From Aminobacter carboxidus (GTDB taxonomy: Bacteria > Pseudomonadota > Alphaproteobacteria > Rhizobiales > Rhizobiaceae), in assembly GCF_014863355.1 (NCBI RefSeq), contig NZ_JACZEP010000004.1, forward strand, positions 186,001-250,000: a DNA stretch of 64,000 nucleotides. Direction: 5' to 3'. Made by a program: the position numbers and the translations under genes. The notes under the pieces were generated by a model. That model was not told where the DNA came from. It was given only the letters and a program-made list of their open reading frames with translations, and did no database searches. Below, piece by piece: positions 34,628 through 44,751 of this stretch. Positions within the stretch are counted from its first letter, which is position 1; every line of letters begins with the position of its first letter.

Positions 34628-35326
34628 ATGTCCTACAGAACGCTCGACCCGGCCAAGATCATCGCAACAGCCGAAACGCTGAGCCAGCGCGTTACAGAAC
34701 GCTTTCCCGAAGCTGGCCTCGCCCGCGTCAGCCAGGAACTGGTTCGCCTGGCAAATGACCTCGCCGCGTCGGCAAAAGCGCTGGAGCAGCCGATCTGGTG
34801 GCTGCGAATGCTCATCGGCCTTGCCATTGCAAGCGGTGCCGGCGTCTTCCTGTTCATCGGCACGATCCTGTCATTCGACCGCATCTCGACCGGCGCCTTC
34901 GACTTCGTGCAAGGCATCGAGGCCTCGCTCAACACGCTGATCCTGGCCGGACTCGGTTTCCTCGCGCTGATCCGCACCGAAGAGCACATCAAGCGCAAGC
35001 GGACGTTCAGGCAGTTGCACGGGCTGCGTTCGCTGATCCATGTCATCGACATGCACCAGTTGACCAAGGATCCGGCAGCGCTTTCGGACAGGTTCAGCCC
35101 GACCGCGCATTCGCCAACCCGCATCACCAACGCCGCCGAGCTCGCGCGCTATCTCGACTATTGTTCCGAAATGCTGTCGTTGACCGGCAAGCTGGCTGCG
35201 CTGTTTGCCCAGTCGGTCAATGACGACGTGGTGATGAAGACGGTCAACGACATTGAGGAACTCGGCTCGAACCTGTCGCGCAAGATCTGGCAGAAGATCA
35301 CGATGATCGAAACGGCCCGGCGCTAG
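34628..35326 (+). CDS. Uncharacterised membrane protein with two helices
   Basis: 232 residues. An N-terminal soluble part (about 1-55) contains SQRVTERFPEAGLARVSQEL, two membrane helices follow (about 58-80 and 95-112, LIGLAIASGAGVFLFIGTIL and LILAGLGFLAL), then a cytoplasmic helical domain with IKRKRTFRQLHGLRSLIHVI and DMHQLTKDPAAL. I do not recognise a named function. It directly follows the DUF805 pair and converges with the ketopantoate-reductase-like gene, sharing a CTAG in which both stop codons overlap. Confidence 0.75.
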   Translation: MSYRTLDPAKIIATAETLSQRVTERFPEAGLARVSQELVRLANDLAASAKALEQPIWWLRMLIGLAIASGAGVFLFIGTILSFDRISTGAFDFVQGIEASLNTLILAGLGFLALIRTEEHIKRKRTFRQLHGLRSLIHVIDMHQLTKDPAALSDRFSPTAHSPTRITNAAELARYLDYCSEMLSLTGKLAALFAQSVNDDVVMKTVNDIEELGSNLSRKIWQKITMIETARR

Positions 35327-36339
35327 CTGCCGGCGACCTGCTCCGGCCTCAGCCTCGGCGACCCCTTGCCGCTGGCTTCCGCGTCGCGCACCAGGGCGAC
35401 GATCCGCTCGCTCAGCACTGCGCCCGTACCGGCTTTTCGCGCAAGCCCGAGGACCACGCCTTGCAGCGCATCGATCTCGGTCTTGCGCCGCCGCTCGAGA
35501 TCCTCCCACATCGACGATCGCGCCATCGGGTCGATCGCCAGCATGCGCTTTGCCAGGCGCAGGAACAGCCAGTCGGGCAGGCGCAGCACGAACGGCAACA
35601 ATGCAGGCGGCACCGCCGCCACCTTGGCCGGGGCGATGCCGTTCGCCTTCATCGCCGCCAACGCCTCGTCGATCTGATCGGCAAGGATGCGGCGCCACCT
35701 GGCATCGGCCAGTTGTGCTGCCAGCGGCAGCCCGGACAGCGCGACAAGCGCGTTGTTGAGGTTCATCAACAGCTTGCCCCACTGGACGGCCGGCATGTCG
35801 GCGTGGGTCGCAACCGCAAAGCCCTTGACGTCGAGCAGCTTGCGCAGGCCCTCGTCTCCGGCCTCGATCAGCACAGTGCCGGCACTGGCCCGGTGGACAT
35901 GCAGCGGCAACTCGCCTTCAGCCGACTGGACGACGTTGAACGGCACCATGCCGGCGATCACGCGGCGCCGTCCGAGGGCCGCCTGCAGCCGGGCCGCGTT
36001 GTCGACACCGTTCTGGAGACGGACGATAACAGCACTTTCCGGCGCATGCCGAGCGATGAGCTCGGCCATGGCCGCGGTGTCGCCGCTCTTCACCGCAACC
36101 AGCACGACGTCGGCGTCCGAAAGCACCGAGGGGTCGGTGGCGACCGAAATGGTGCCATCAGCAAGCCGGCGGTCGAAGCCGTCGATATCGCTGACCCGCA
36201 GCCCGGCAGCATGGATAGCGTCTGCGACGCGGGGGCGCGCCAACAGTGTCACCTCTCGCCCGGCCAAGGCCAGGCACGCCCCGGCGTGGCAGCCGATGCT
36301 GCCGGCGCCTGCAACGACGATGGACTGATATGCCCGCAT
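35323..36339 (-). CDS. 2-dehydropantoate 2-reductase (ApbA/PanE) family protein
   Basis: 338 residues: N-terminal Rossmann domain SIVVAGAGSIGCHAGACLAL, VAVKSGDTAAMAEL and LQNGVDN, then the helical ApbA C-terminal domain containing WGKLLMNLNNALVALSG (catalytic Lys) and SSMWEDLERRRKTEIDALQG. It would reduce ketopantoate, or a similar 2-oxo acid, with NADPH. Rhizobial genomes carry several paralogues, so pantothenate synthesis is not assured. Start at 36339 (MRAYQ). Its stop shares a CTAG with the convergent gene. Confidence 0.85.
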   Translation of the reverse strand: MRAYQSIVVAGAGSIGCHAGACLALAGREVTLLARPRVADAIHAAGLRVSDIDGFDRRLADGTISVATDPSVLSDADVVLVAVKSGDTAAMAELIARHAPESAVIVRLQNGVDNAARLQAALGRRRVIAGMVPFNVVQSAEGELPLHVHRASAGTVLIEAGDEGLRKLLDVKGFAVATHADMPAVQWGKLLMNLNNALVALSGLPLAAQLADARWRRILADQIDEALAAMKANGIAPAKVAAVPPALLPFVLRLPDWLFLRLAKRMLAIDPMARSSMWEDLERRRKTEIDALQGVVLGLARKAGTGAVLSERIVALVRDAEASGKGSPRLRPEQVAGS

Positions 36340-36513
36340 GTCCCCTTCCCCCGACAGCGCGACTATAGGCAACGTTCAAAGCCGAACACAAACGCCTATC
36401 GGGCGCGATCTGGAGCTCACGGCTGCACGACGCTTTAGCGAGGCTGGAGGCCGGGTGCGCTGGAACAACCGAACGTCGTGACAGGAACCAGCGATTCGAT
36501 TATCGCTGTCGCC

Positions 36514-37701
36514 ATGAAGCTGCCTACAGATCCCGCCGAGAACCTCGCCGCACTCATCCGCTGCCCGTCGGTCACGCCGGCCGAAGGCGGCGCGCTGACC
36601 GCACTTGAGGCCATGCTGAAGCCGCTCGGCTTCACTGTCGAGCGCCCGACCTTCTCCGAGGACGGCACGCCCGACATCGAAAACCTCTATGCCCGCCGCT
36701 CGGGCAACGGACCGCACCTGATGTTTGCCGGCCACACCGACGTGGTGCCGGTCGGCGACGAGGCGGCGTGGACGCATCCGCCCTTCTCCGCCGACATCGC
36801 CAATGGCGAGATGTACGGCCGCGGCGCGGTCGACATGAAGGGCGGCATTGCCTGCTTCATCGCCGCCGTCGCCCGCCACGTCGAAGCAACCGGCGGCCCC
36901 AAGGGTTCGGTCTCGCTGCTGATCACCGGCGATGAAGAAGGTCCTTCGATCAACGGCACGGTCAAGCTGCTGCAATGGGCGGCGTCGCGCGGCGAAAAAT
37001 GGGATGCCTCGCTTGTCGGCGAACCGACGAACCCCGACGCGCTCGGCGACATGATCAAGATCGGTCGCCGCGGCTCGCTGTCGGCGACGATCACCGTCCA
37101 TGGACGCCAGGGCCACGTCGCCTATCCACATCTCGCCGACAATCCGGTGCGCGGCCTGATGACGCTCGTCGATGCGCTGCTGAACCCTGCCTTTGACAAG
37201 GGCACCAAGGATTTCCAGCCGTCCAATCTCGAAGTCACCACCTTCGACGTCGGCAATACCGCCACCAACGTCATCGCGGCCAAGGCAAGTGCCACGTTCA
37301 ACATCCGCTACAACGACACCTGGACAGACGAGACGCTGCAGGCCGAGATCCATAACCGCCTGGACAAGGCAAGCGGTCGCAAGAAATACCGCAAAGGCCG
37401 CAAGGAGCCGATCGATTTCGAGCTGGTCTGGCGCGACCGGCCGAGCCACGTCTTTTTGACCCGCAACGACAAGCTGATCGACGCGCTCGCCGGCTCTATC
37501 AAGAGCGTCACCGGACGCAAGCCCAAGCTGTCGACGACGGGCGGCACCTCGGATGCACGCTTCATCAAGGACTATTGCCCGGTCGTCGAGTTCGGGCTTG
37601 TCGGCAAGACCATGCATATGGTCGACGAGCGCGTGCCGCTTGCCGAGCTGGAAATGCTGACACAAGTCTACCAGCAGTTCCTCGCAGACTGGTTCGGATG
37701 A
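36514..37701 (+). CDS. dapE: Succinyl-diaminopimelate desuccinylase
   Basis: 395-residue M20 zinc peptidase-fold enzyme removing succinate from N-succinyl-LL-diaminopimelate. Metal and catalytic motifs: [35 protein letters not shown] (general base Glu), [10 protein letters not shown] and the C-terminal GKTMHMVDE. The dimerisation domain ([20 protein letters not shown]) is present. Start set at ATG 36514; a GTG at 36478 would add 12 residues and neither has a clear ribosome site. Follows dapD in the lysine pathway. Confidence 0.96.
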   Translation: MKLPTDPAENLAALIRCPSVTPAEGGALTALEAMLKPLGFTVERPTFSEDGTPDIENLYARRSGNGPHLMFAGHTDVVPVGDEAAWTHPPFSADIANGEMYGRGAVDMKGGIACFIAAVARHVEATGGPKGSVSLLITGDEEGPSINGTVKLLQWAASRGEKWDASLVGEPTNPDALGDMIKIGRRGSLSATITVHGRQGHVAYPHLADNPVRGLMTLVDALLNPAFDKGTKDFQPSNLEVTTFDVGNTATNVIAAKASATFNIRYNDTWTDETLQAEIHNRLDKASGRKKYRKGRKEPIDFELVWRDRPSHVFLTRNDKLIDALAGSIKSVTGRKPKLSTTGGTSDARFIKDYCPVVEFGLVGKTMHMVDERVPLAELEMLTQVYQQFLADWFG

Positions 37702-37713
37702 CGAAACACCGTG

Positions 37714-38310
37714 ATGCTGGCAAGCGATGAAATCGAGCAGAATCTTGCGGGCGCCTGGCGGCTGATGCTGGGCAAGGCCGATGGCCTGCGCCTGCTCGAC
37801 CTCAGCGCCGACGGATTCTGGAACTCGTTCTTCGCCATCCTGGTTGCGGTTCCCGCGCTCGTCGTCGGCTGGGCCGGGGTGTCAAACGACGTCGCGGTGG
37901 AGACGGCGAGCTTCGCCGGCCGCTTCGGCATCGTGGTGCGGCTTGCCATGGTCGACATCGGCGCCTGGGTCCTGCCGCTGATCGCGCTTGCGCTTGTGGC
38001 GCCGCGCGCCGGCATCGGCGACCGCTTCGTCCACTATGTCGTCGCCAGCAACTGGGCCTCAACGATCATCGCCTGGCTGATGCTGCCGGCGGCCCTAACC
38101 CGCATGCTGTTTCCGGCGGCGCAGAACTTGACGATGCTGCTGTCGCTGGCGGTGTTCGCCCTGTCGCTGGTGTTCACCTGGCGCATGACCAACGCCAGCA
38201 TCGGCAAGGGTGCGGCGATCGGATCGGCCGTCTTCACCGGCATGTTCTTCGTTTCGCTGCTGGTGCTGTTTTCGCTGCAGGCCCTGCTCGGCATCGAACT
38301 GGCGGGCTGA
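37714..38310 (+). CDS. Uncharacterised multi-span membrane protein
   Basis: 198 residues with about five membrane helices (FFAILVAVPALVVGWAG, VLPLIALALVAPRAG, TIIAWLMLPAALTRML, LLSLAVFALSLVFTW, MFFVSLLVLFSLQALLG). No motif that I recognise. It begins 12 nt after the dapE stop (GTG 37711 or ATG 37714) and is likely co-transcribed with it. Similar proteins appear after dapE in related bacteria, but I cannot name a role. Confidence 0.75.
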   Translation: MLASDEIEQNLAGAWRLMLGKADGLRLLDLSADGFWNSFFAILVAVPALVVGWAGVSNDVAVETASFAGRFGIVVRLAMVDIGAWVLPLIALALVAPRAGIGDRFVHYVVASNWASTIIAWLMLPAALTRMLFPAAQNLTMLLSLAVFALSLVFTWRMTNASIGKGAAIGSAVFTGMFFVSLLVLFSLQALLGIELAG

Positions 38311-38336
38311 ACGGCGGGCCGTAACCGCCACCCAAC

Positions 38337-39503
38337 TCAGCGCCAGGCGGCAGCTGCGGCGCCCAGCATCAGCACCGCCGCAACGAGTGCCGAAGCCGCA
38401 AAGCCATAATTGGCGTAAAGCGGGCCAAAGGCGGTGGTACCCACCGACACCGCGAGGTAGGTGACCGCGCTGTTGAGCCCCATGATGGTGCCGCGCCTGC
38501 TAGGGTCGAGCATCGACAGGCGCATGACCAGCACGTTCAGCCCGAAATGGTTGCCCAGCCCCCACAGGGCCATGGTGGCGATCAGCAAAGCGAAATTGCC
38601 CGCCACAGCTGATATCAGCACATAGATTGCCGCCACGCCGAGATATGCGATCGGCATGACGCGCCGGGCCCCGACCCGGTCGACGATGCCGTCGAGCAGA
38701 GCAGCTGCGCCGAAACCGATGCCGTAGGAAATGGCGGCGAGGCCATTGGTGCTGACCGGCCGTCCGAGCGCCTGGTGCAAATGATCGCCAAGATAGCCAT
38801 AGACACCGTAGAACGCCGTCATGAAGGCGCCGCAGGCAATCAGCAGCGGCACGATTCCAGGCGTTGCCAGCGCCCCCAGCGGCGCGGGCGCAATGCCGCC
38901 AGTTGGTTTGTCGTCGGCCGACATGGCCGAAATCGCCACGAGCGCAATGGCCGCGAGCAATGCCACAGCTGCGAACACCGCGCGCCAGTGAACGAGGTCG
39001 GCGAGCACGGCCGACAGCGAAACGCCTGCCACCATCGACAGCGTCCAGCCGGTGAGCACCACGCCGATGGTTCCGCTTTCGCGGCCGGGCGGTGCGACCG
39101 CAGCGGCGCTGGCATAGATGGCCGGCAGGGCGATGCCAGCCGCGATGCCGGCGAGCAACTGTGCTGCGACCAGCACGATGACCGCCGATGCCACCGCACT
39201 CGCCACAAGTGCGATCGCCAGCAACGCCAGCGCGCGCTGCAGCATGCGCTTGGCGCCGAAGCGGTCGATGTAGCGGGCGAGGAAAAGGGCGCTCGCCGCG
39301 GTACCCAGCCCGAATGCCGAGGCAGCCGTCATGACAACAGTCACCGAACTGTCGAAACCGACGGCCACCTCCGGCGCGATCGGTCCGAGGACCAGCGAAT
39401 TACAGCCGATGACGGCAATGCAGCCCGTCAGCAGGTAGGCAGCCCGGGGAATGCGGGCCACGGGTTCGGCAGCGACAGGAAACAATTGATCAGGGTTCGA
39501 CAT
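38337..39503 (-). CDS. Major facilitator superfamily transporter (DHA1-like)
   Basis: 388 residues, about 12 membrane segments. Motif A-like LFLARYIDRFGAKRML after helix 2 and VVLTGWTLSMVAGVSLSAVL (antiporter motif C region) indicate a sugar- or drug-efflux MFS protein. It is divergent from an Lrp/AsnC regulator, with a 34-bp inverted repeat filling the 48-nt gap, so expression is probably controlled by that regulator and the substrate may be an amino acid or derivative. Confidence 0.88.
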   Translation of the reverse strand: MSNPDQLFPVAAEPVARIPRAAYLLTGCIAVIGCNSLVLGPIAPEVAVGFDSSVTVVMTAASAFGLGTAASALFLARYIDRFGAKRMLQRALALLAIALVASAVASAVIVLVAAQLLAGIAAGIALPAIYASAAAVAPPGRESGTIGVVLTGWTLSMVAGVSLSAVLADLVHWRAVFAAVALLAAIALVAISAMSADDKPTGGIAPAPLGALATPGIVPLLIACGAFMTAFYGVYGYLGDHLHQALGRPVSTNGLAAISYGIGFGAAALLDGIVDRVGARRVMPIAYLGVAAIYVLISAVAGNFALLIATMALWGLGNHFGLNVLVMRLSMLDPSRRGTIMGLNSAVTYLAVSVGTTAFGPLYANYGFAASALVAAVLMLGAAAAAWR

Positions 39504-39511
39504 CGGCGCAT

Positions 39512-39545
39512 ATTCTCCGAATGAAGTTCAGCTTCAACGGAGAAT
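39512..39545. promoter_or_regulatory. Inverted-repeat operator between MFS and Lrp genes
   Basis: ATTCTCCG-AA-TGAAG (39512-39526) is mirrored by CTTCA-A-CGGAGAAT (39531-39545), a long interrupted palindrome occupying nearly the whole 48-nt divergent gap. Its size fits an Lrp/AsnC dimer-of-dimers site acting on both promoters. Confidence 0.7.
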
Positions 39546-39551
39546 TTCCCG

Positions 39552-40091
39552 ATGGATGAAGAAACAGACGCCATTCGGCAGAACCGCCTGCCGGAGCGCA
39601 TGGTCGATGCCGCGGACCGAAGGCTGTTAGGCGCCCTGGTCGAGGACGCGACCGTCTCCTATGCCGAACTGGGCGAAAAGGCAGGTCTGTCGGCGCCAGC
39701 GGCACACGAACGGGTCAAGCGCATGCGCCGATCCGGCGCCATCCGCCAGACCGTGGCGATGGCAGACCCCAAGGCGCTGGGCAAACCGCTACTGGCCTTC
39801 GTCCATGTCGACACCAGGGGCTGGGGCAAGACGCCTGAACTGATGGCCGTCTCGTCGTTTCCCGAAGTCGAGGAAATCCACACCGTGGCCGGCGACGCCT
39901 GCCTGCTGCTCAAGGTTCGAACCGAGGATACACGCGCGCTCGAAGGGCTTCTTGCACGCCTCTACGACACGCCGGGCGTAACCTCGACGCGCAGCTATGT
40001 CGTGCTGTCGACCTATCTGGAACGGCCGGTTCAGCCGGGCATCACCCAGGACTGGCCGGCACCCAAGCACATGGCGCGGCCGCTGTATTAG
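39552..40091 (+). CDS. Lrp/AsnC family regulator
   Basis: 179 residues: winged helix-turn-helix (AADRRLLGALVEDATVSYAE, LSAPAAHERVKRMRRSGAIR) and RAM domain (LLAFVHVDTRG, AVSSFPEVEEIHTVAGDACL). The N-terminus is extended by about 20 residues relative to typical Lrp. It is divergent from an MFS exporter and probably governs that exporter and itself through the shared palindrome. Converges with truA 3 nt beyond its stop. Confidence 0.93.
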   Translation: MDEETDAIRQNRLPERMVDAADRRLLGALVEDATVSYAELGEKAGLSAPAAHERVKRMRRSGAIRQTVAMADPKALGKPLLAFVHVDTRGWGKTPELMAVSSFPEVEEIHTVAGDACLLLKVRTEDTRALEGLLARLYDTPGVTSTRSYVVLSTYLERPVQPGITQDWPAPKHMARPLY

Positions 40092-40094
40092 GAG

Positions 40095-40847
40095 CTAGGT
40101 CGCCGGGTAGTCGACGCCGCTGAGATACAACCCATCGGGCGGCGCCACCTGACCGCAGGCGGCCCGATTGCGCGCCTCGAGTGCTGCCTTGAGATCGTCG
40201 GCTGTCCAGCCACCCTCGCCGACCCGCTTCAGGCTGCCGACCATCGAGCGGACCTGGTTATGCAGGAACGAGCGCGCGGAGGTCCGGACCTCGATCATGT
40301 CGTCGACCCGCATCACGTCGAGCCGTTCGAGCGTCCTCAGCGGGCTGTTGGCCTGGCATTGGGTCGAGCGGAAAGTGGTGAAGTCGTGCCGGCCAAGCAA
40401 GAGCATCGCCGCCTCCGCCATCGCCTCGTGGTCGAGGCGCTTGGGCACCCACCAGACCTTGCCACGCTCGAGCGCAGCAGGCGCGCGGCGATTGAGGATG
40501 CGGTAGATGTAATGACGCCGCGTAGCCGAGAAGCGGGCGTCGAACTCGTCAGGCACCTGTTGCGCCGCCAGCACCGCCACCGTCTCGCCCGCCGCTTGCA
40601 GATGCGCGTTGACCGCATCGCGAACCTTGTCGTTGGCCCAGGCCTTGGTCAGGTCGGCGTGGGCAACCTGCGCGGTCGCATGCACGCCGGCATCGGTGCG
40701 GCCGGCACCGCGCAGCGAAATCTCGTCGCCCGAGAACTTGAGGATCGCCTGCTCGATCGCCGCCTGCACCGTGTGCAGGCCAGCCTGCCGCTGCCATCCG
40801 GCGTAGGCGCGACCGTCATATTCGAGATCGAGGCGATAGCGCGGCAT
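40095..40847 (-). CDS. truA: tRNA pseudouridine(38-40) synthase
   Basis: 250-residue TruA, which isomerises uridines 38-40 in the anticodon arm of tRNAs. The catalytic Asp lies in [27 protein letters not shown] and [11 protein letters not shown] are family blocks. Start at 40847 gives [12 protein letters not shown]. Downstream, on the same strand, of fmt and a GNAT gene, the usual order being def-fmt-truA; here the acetyltransferase is inserted between fmt and truA. Confidence 0.97.
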   Translation of the reverse strand: MPRYRLDLEYDGRAYAGWQRQAGLHTVQAAIEQAILKFSGDEISLRGAGRTDAGVHATAQVAHADLTKAWANDKVRDAVNAHLQAAGETVAVLAAQQVPDEFDARFSATRRHYIYRILNRRAPAALERGKVWWVPKRLDHEAMAEAAMLLLGRHDFTTFRSTQCQANSPLRTLERLDVMRVDDMIEVRTSARSFLHNQVRSMVGSLKRVGEGGWTADDLKAALEARNRAACGQVAPPDGLYLSGVDYPAT

Positions 40848-40870
40848 GCGGGATGGAGACTCCGGCCGCT

Positions 40871-41380
40871 TTAGGCAGCCAGAGCCGTACCGAATGCCGA
40901 GGCGTAGACCAGCTTGCCGGTCTCCGGCGCGTCGCCCCAGGCCAGGGCCTGCAGTGCATCGCACTGGTAGTCGCTCTCGAACTTCGCCGCGCGCTCATGG
41001 CTATAGCCGAAGCGGCCGTAATAGGCCGGATCGCCAAGCACGACGGCCAGCGTTTCGCCGGCGTCCTTGAGGCGGATATGGGCCTCGCGGATCAACGCGC
41101 CACCTATGCCGGTGCCGTGAAAACCGGGCTCGACAGCCAGCGGCGCGAGTGCGACTGCCGGAACCGTCTTGCCGCCATTTTGGATGTACAGCCTGGAAAA
41201 CAGGATGTGACCGACGACGTCGCCATCCTCTTCGGCCACCAGTTCGACGACCGCGTCGCCCTCGGCGACCAGCGCATCGACGAGACCAGCCTCAGCCTGC
41301 TGCCCGAAGGCGTGTTCTTCAACGAGGCGGATCGCCTCACGGTCGCGTGGCGTAGCCGCCCTAATCGACATCATGCTCAT
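40871..41380 (-). CDS. GNAT family N-acetyltransferase
   Basis: 169 residues of the YhbS-like GNAT group. [21 protein letters not shown] contains the acetyl-CoA pyrophosphate loop (Q/RxxGxG/A-like HGTGIGG), followed by [20 protein letters not shown] typical of YhbS. The substrate is unknown. ATG 41380 overlaps the fmt stop as ATGA, so it is translationally coupled to fmt; truA begins 23 nt after its end. Confidence 0.9.
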   Translation of the reverse strand: MSMMSIRAATPRDREAIRLVEEHAFGQQAEAGLVDALVAEGDAVVELVAEEDGDVVGHILFSRLYIQNGGKTVPAVALAPLAVEPGFHGTGIGGALIREAHIRLKDAGETLAVVLGDPAYYGRFGYSHERAAKFESDYQCDALQALAWGDAPETGKLVYASAFGTALAA

Positions 41381-42312
41381 GACAACTTCATTCCTTTTTC
41401 GATCTTGGCACCGCGCAGGAATTCATCCGCGGTGACGGGTTTTCCTCCCGCCCTTTGTACCTCGACCAGCCTGACGGCAGCTTCGCCGCAGGCAATCTCC
41501 AACCGGTCGTCGAGAACCGTTCCCGGCTCCCCTTGTCCGGCGGAACGTTGCGAGCGCAAAAGCTTCACGCGCTCGGTTCGTCCGCCGATTTCGAATTCGC
41601 ACCAAGCGCCGGGAAATGGCGACAGGCCGCGGATATTGTTGTCGACCGCCGTTGCGGGCAAGGTCCAATCGATCCGCGTCTCCGCTTTATCGATTTTTTT
41701 GGCGTAGGTCACGCCTTCGCAGGCCTGCGGCACTGTTTCCAGCCCGCCCGCTTCGAGTTCTGCCAGCGCCTGCACCATCAACGAGGCACCCATTGCCATC
41801 AGGCGATCGTGCAATTCGCCAGCTGTCATGTCGGGCGCAATCGCGACTTTTTCAAGTCGCGCCACCGGTCCGGTGTCCAAACCCTCTTCCATCCGCATGA
41901 CCATCATGCCGGTTTCAGTGTCGCCCGCCATGATCGCGCGCTGGATCGGAGCCGCGCCGCGCCAGCGCGGCAGAAGCGAGGCGTGGCCGTTATAGCAGCC
42001 CAATCGGGTGCCCTGGAGAATGGCCTTCGGCAGCAGCAAACCGTAGGCGACGACAACGGCGACATCGGCCTTGAGCTCGGCAAAAGCCGCCTGCTCAGCC
42101 TCGCTTTTCAGCGACAGCGGCGTCCGCACCTCGATGCCCAGCCGCTCGGCCTCGCGCTGCACCGGCGACGGCGTGAGCTCAAGCCCACGACGGCCAGCAG
42201 CGCGCGGCGGCTGCGAATAGACGGCGACGACCTCGTGGCCAGCCTCCGATATCGCACGCAGCGTCGGCACGGAGAAATCCGGCGTTCCCATGAAGATGAC
42301 GCGAAGGCTCAT
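41377..42312 (-). CDS. fmt: Methionyl-tRNA formyltransferase
   Basis: 311 residues; formylates initiator methionyl-tRNA from 10-formyl-tetrahydrofolate. [11 protein letters not shown] at the N-terminus, [16 protein letters not shown] and EEGLDTGPV are diagnostic; the catalytic Asn and His are in [10 protein letters not shown] and the Asp in GLDTGP. The residue between Asn and His is Gly where most have Ile or Val. A C-terminal tRNA-binding domain (about 205-311) is present. Start at 42312 (MSLRVIFMG). Follows def by 101 nt. Confidence 0.97.
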   Translation of the reverse strand: MSLRVIFMGTPDFSVPTLRAISEAGHEVVAVYSQPPRAAGRRGLELTPSPVQREAERLGIEVRTPLSLKSEAEQAAFAELKADVAVVVAYGLLLPKAILQGTRLGCYNGHASLLPRWRGAAPIQRAIMAGDTETGMMVMRMEEGLDTGPVARLEKVAIAPDMTAGELHDRLMAMGASLMVQALAELEAGGLETVPQACEGVTYAKKIDKAETRIDWTLPATAVDNNIRGLSPFPGAWCEFEIGGRTERVKLLRSQRSAGQGEPGTVLDDRLEIACGEAAVRLVEVQRAGGKPVTADEFLRGAKIEKGMKLS

Positions 42313-42413
42313 TCGGCTCTGGCTATCCCGCAATGCACCTGACAGCGTCGGCCATCCGTTCAGGCCATCGCTTCAAACGGGTTTACGAGCCTGAGGTCAA
42401 GCCCGTCGAAGCA

Positions 42414-42944
42414 TCACCCCACCATGCGGCTCGGCGGGCGGTCCTTGGCGAGCTTCTTGAACTTCTTCATCACCATGTCGCGCTTGAGCTTGGAGATGTA
42501 GTCGATGAACAAATTGCCATCGAGATGGTCGATCTCGTGCTGCAGGCAGGTGGCGAGCAGCCCTTCGGCGGCGACTTCCTGTTCCTTGCCGTTCTCGTCG
42601 AGGTACTTGACCCGCACCGTCGCCGGACGCTCGACCTCGGCATAATAGTCGGGGATCGACAGGCAGCCTTCCTCGTAGATCGAGCGCTCGTCGCTGCGCC
42701 AGACGATCTCGGGATTGATGACCGTCATCGGCGCCGGCTCTTCGCCTTCCTTGGCAAGGTCGATGACCAGCATGCGCAACGGCTCGCCGACCTGGATGGC
42801 GGCGAGGCCGATACCAGGCGCGTCGTACATCGTGTCAAGCATGTCGCGCGCGAATTTGCGGGTGGCGTCGTCGATGCGCTCGACCGGCTTGGATACCAGG
42901 CGCAGGAGCGGATCGGGCAGGATGATGAGCGGCTTGATCGTCAT
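42414..42944 (-). CDS. def: Peptide deformylase
   Basis: 176 residues; removes the formyl group from nascent proteins using a Fe/Zn centre. All three motifs are present: [18 protein letters not shown] (metal Cys) and [11 protein letters not shown] (HExxH). ATG 42944 gives [15 protein letters not shown], the common start; ATG 42950 and a TTG at 42953 are in frame. Pairs functionally with fmt just downstream and is divergent from rmuC. Confidence 0.97.
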   Translation of the reverse strand: MTIKPLIILPDPLLRLVSKPVERIDDATRKFARDMLDTMYDAPGIGLAAIQVGEPLRMLVIDLAKEGEEPAPMTVINPEIVWRSDERSIYEEGCLSIPDYYAEVERPATVRVKYLDENGKEQEVAAEGLLATCLQHEIDHLDGNLFIDYISKLKRDMVMKKFKKLAKDRPPSRMVG

Positions 42945-43035
42945 GCGCATCAACTAAGATGTCGGACGAAAGCCGTCAACCGCCCTGAGTGGGCGATGTT
43001 CCTGTTTTGATCTGACCAGATAAAGCGAATCGGTT

Positions 43036-44313
43036 ATGGTGCCGGCCATGAACGAGCTTTCCAGCATCTTGTCCGCCCCCATCGCGCAGCTTGGCGCCAC
43101 CATCATCACGCTCGGCCAGGCGCTTGGATTCGCCGCCTTGCTGTTTGTCGCCCTGCTCGCCGTCCTGATGGTGGCCTTGTGGCGCTCGGCCAAGGCGCGC
43201 GCGGTCGCCGCCGCCGAAGCCGCCGACCATGCCCGCGATGCCGAGGCGCGCATGGCCGGCATCCTGCAGGCGCAAGCGGAAATGCAGGGCAGGCTCGGCA
43301 CCGTCGCCGACATCTTCGGCGCCCGCCAGGCGGAGCTGACCCAGTCGCTCGGCCAGCGCCTCGACGCCATGACCGGTCGCATCGGCCAGACCATGGCCGA
43401 GCAGACGCGGTCGACGCATGATAGCCTGGCCAAGCTGCAGGAGCGGCTGGCCGTCATCGACACCGCCCAGGGCAACATCCAGTCGCTCGCCGGCCAGGTC
43501 GTGCAGTTGCAGGCGATCCTGTCCAACAAGCAGACGCGCGGCGCCTTCGGCCAGTCGCGCATGGAAGCGATCGTCGCAGATGGCCTGCCGCTCGGCGCCT
43601 ACGAATTCCAGGCGACTTTGTCGAACAACAACCGGCCGGACTGCCTGGTCAAGATGCCCAACGGCGCGCCGTCGCTGGTCATCGACGCCAAGTTTCCGCT
43701 CGAGGCGTGGAACGCCATCCGCGCCGCGGCCGACACCGAAGGCGCTGTCGATGCGCAGAAATATGCCGCCCAGGCGTTCCGGCGCGATCTCGAGGTCCAT
43801 ATCAAGGCTATCGCCGACAAGTACCTGATATCGGGCGAGACGCAGGACACGGCGTTCATGTTCGTGCCCTCGGAATCGATCTTCGCCGAGATCCACGAGA
43901 ACTTCGAATCGCTGGTCCACCGGGCGCATCGCGCCCGCATCGTCATCGTATCGCCGTCGCTGTTGATGCTGTCGATCCAGGTCATCCAGGCGATCCTCAA
44001 GGATGCCCGCATGCGCGAGCAGGCCCACCTGATCCAGGGCGAGGTCATCCGCCTGATGGAGGATGTCGGCCGCCTTGACGAGCGCGTGCGCAAGCTGCAG
44101 ACGCATTTCGGCCAGGCCAGCAAGGACATCGACGACATCCTCGTGTCGTCATCCAAGGTCACCAAGCGCGGCGAGAAGATCGAGGCGCTGGAGTTTGGCA
44201 CGGGCCATGCCGGCGAGGGAGACGAAGCTGCGAAGCCCCAGGTCGCCAGCGCCCGCACCGCCGACTCAAAGACCGGCCAGCTGAGGCTGCGGGTGGTCGA
44301 AGAGCGCGACTAG
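43036..44313 (+). CDS. rmuC: DNA recombination protein RmuC
   Basis: 425 residues: an N-terminal membrane helix (about 24-48, LGFAALLFVALLAVLMVALW), a coiled-coil region (about 50-150), and the RmuC nuclease-like core with LPLGAYEFQATLSN, LVIDAKFPLEAW and FMFVPSESIFAEIHENF. It limits recombination between short inverted repeats. The C-terminal 40 residues are low-complexity. ATG 43036 or 43048 may be used. Its TAG overlaps the stop of the convergent GFA gene within CTAG. Confidence 0.93.
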   Translation: MVPAMNELSSILSAPIAQLGATIITLGQALGFAALLFVALLAVLMVALWRSAKARAVAAAEAADHARDAEARMAGILQAQAEMQGRLGTVADIFGARQAELTQSLGQRLDAMTGRIGQTMAEQTRSTHDSLAKLQERLAVIDTAQGNIQSLAGQVVQLQAILSNKQTRGAFGQSRMEAIVADGLPLGAYEFQATLSNNNRPDCLVKMPNGAPSLVIDAKFPLEAWNAIRAAADTEGAVDAQKYAAQAFRRDLEVHIKAIADKYLISGETQDTAFMFVPSESIFAEIHENFESLVHRAHRARIVIVSPSLLMLSIQVIQAILKDARMREQAHLIQGEVIRLMEDVGRLDERVRKLQTHFGQASKDIDDILVSSSKVTKRGEKIEALEFGTGHAGEGDEAAKPQVASARTADSKTGQLRLRVVEERD

Positions 44314-44708
44314 GACTTCTCTACCGTCTCCATGGCGAACTCCGGCAGCCAATGCAGCGCCGAGCGGTGCCAGACCTGCTTGCGCGGGACCAGTTGATCG
44401 CGCTGCTCCGAGGTGCCGGTCCTGAGGCCATAGACCTTCGGTCCATCCCCGACAGAGGTGGCAAACAGGTGCGAACCGCACTCGGCGCAGAAGCCCTGCG
44501 CGCGCTTGTTGCCGCTTTCGCCTGTCTTGACGTAGATTTTCGGAACTCCCGAAAACGCGATCTTGTCTTCCGCCACCGGTACGGTGACGCGAAAGGCCGT
44601 TCCGGTCAGCTTCTGGCAATCGGTGCAATGGCAGATCGCCGTCTTTTCGGGGTCGACGTCGGCCTTGTAGGTGATGGCACCGCAATGGCACCCGCCTTCG
44701 ATCTTCAC
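44310..44708 (-). CDS. GFA-domain (glutathione-dependent formaldehyde-activating-like) zinc protein
   Basis: 132 residues with the CENP-V/GFA zinc pattern: GGCHCGAITY, CHCTDCQKLTGTAF and FCAECGSHLFAT, giving the seven cysteines expected for two zinc ions. Most family members are uncharacterised; some add glutathione to formaldehyde, others are lyases. Translation starts at GTG 44708, 6 nt after GGAGGAG. Convergent with rmuC through a shared CTAG. Confidence 0.9.
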   Translation of the reverse strand: MKIEGGCHCGAITYKADVDPEKTAICHCTDCQKLTGTAFRVTVPVAEDKIAFSGVPKIYVKTGESGNKRAQGFCAECGSHLFATSVGDGPKVYGLRTGTSEQRDQLVPRKQVWHRSALHWLPEFAMETVEKS

Positions 44709-44751
44709 TTGCCGCTCCTCCTGTCTTGCAACGCATGATTCGGCTGGAACA

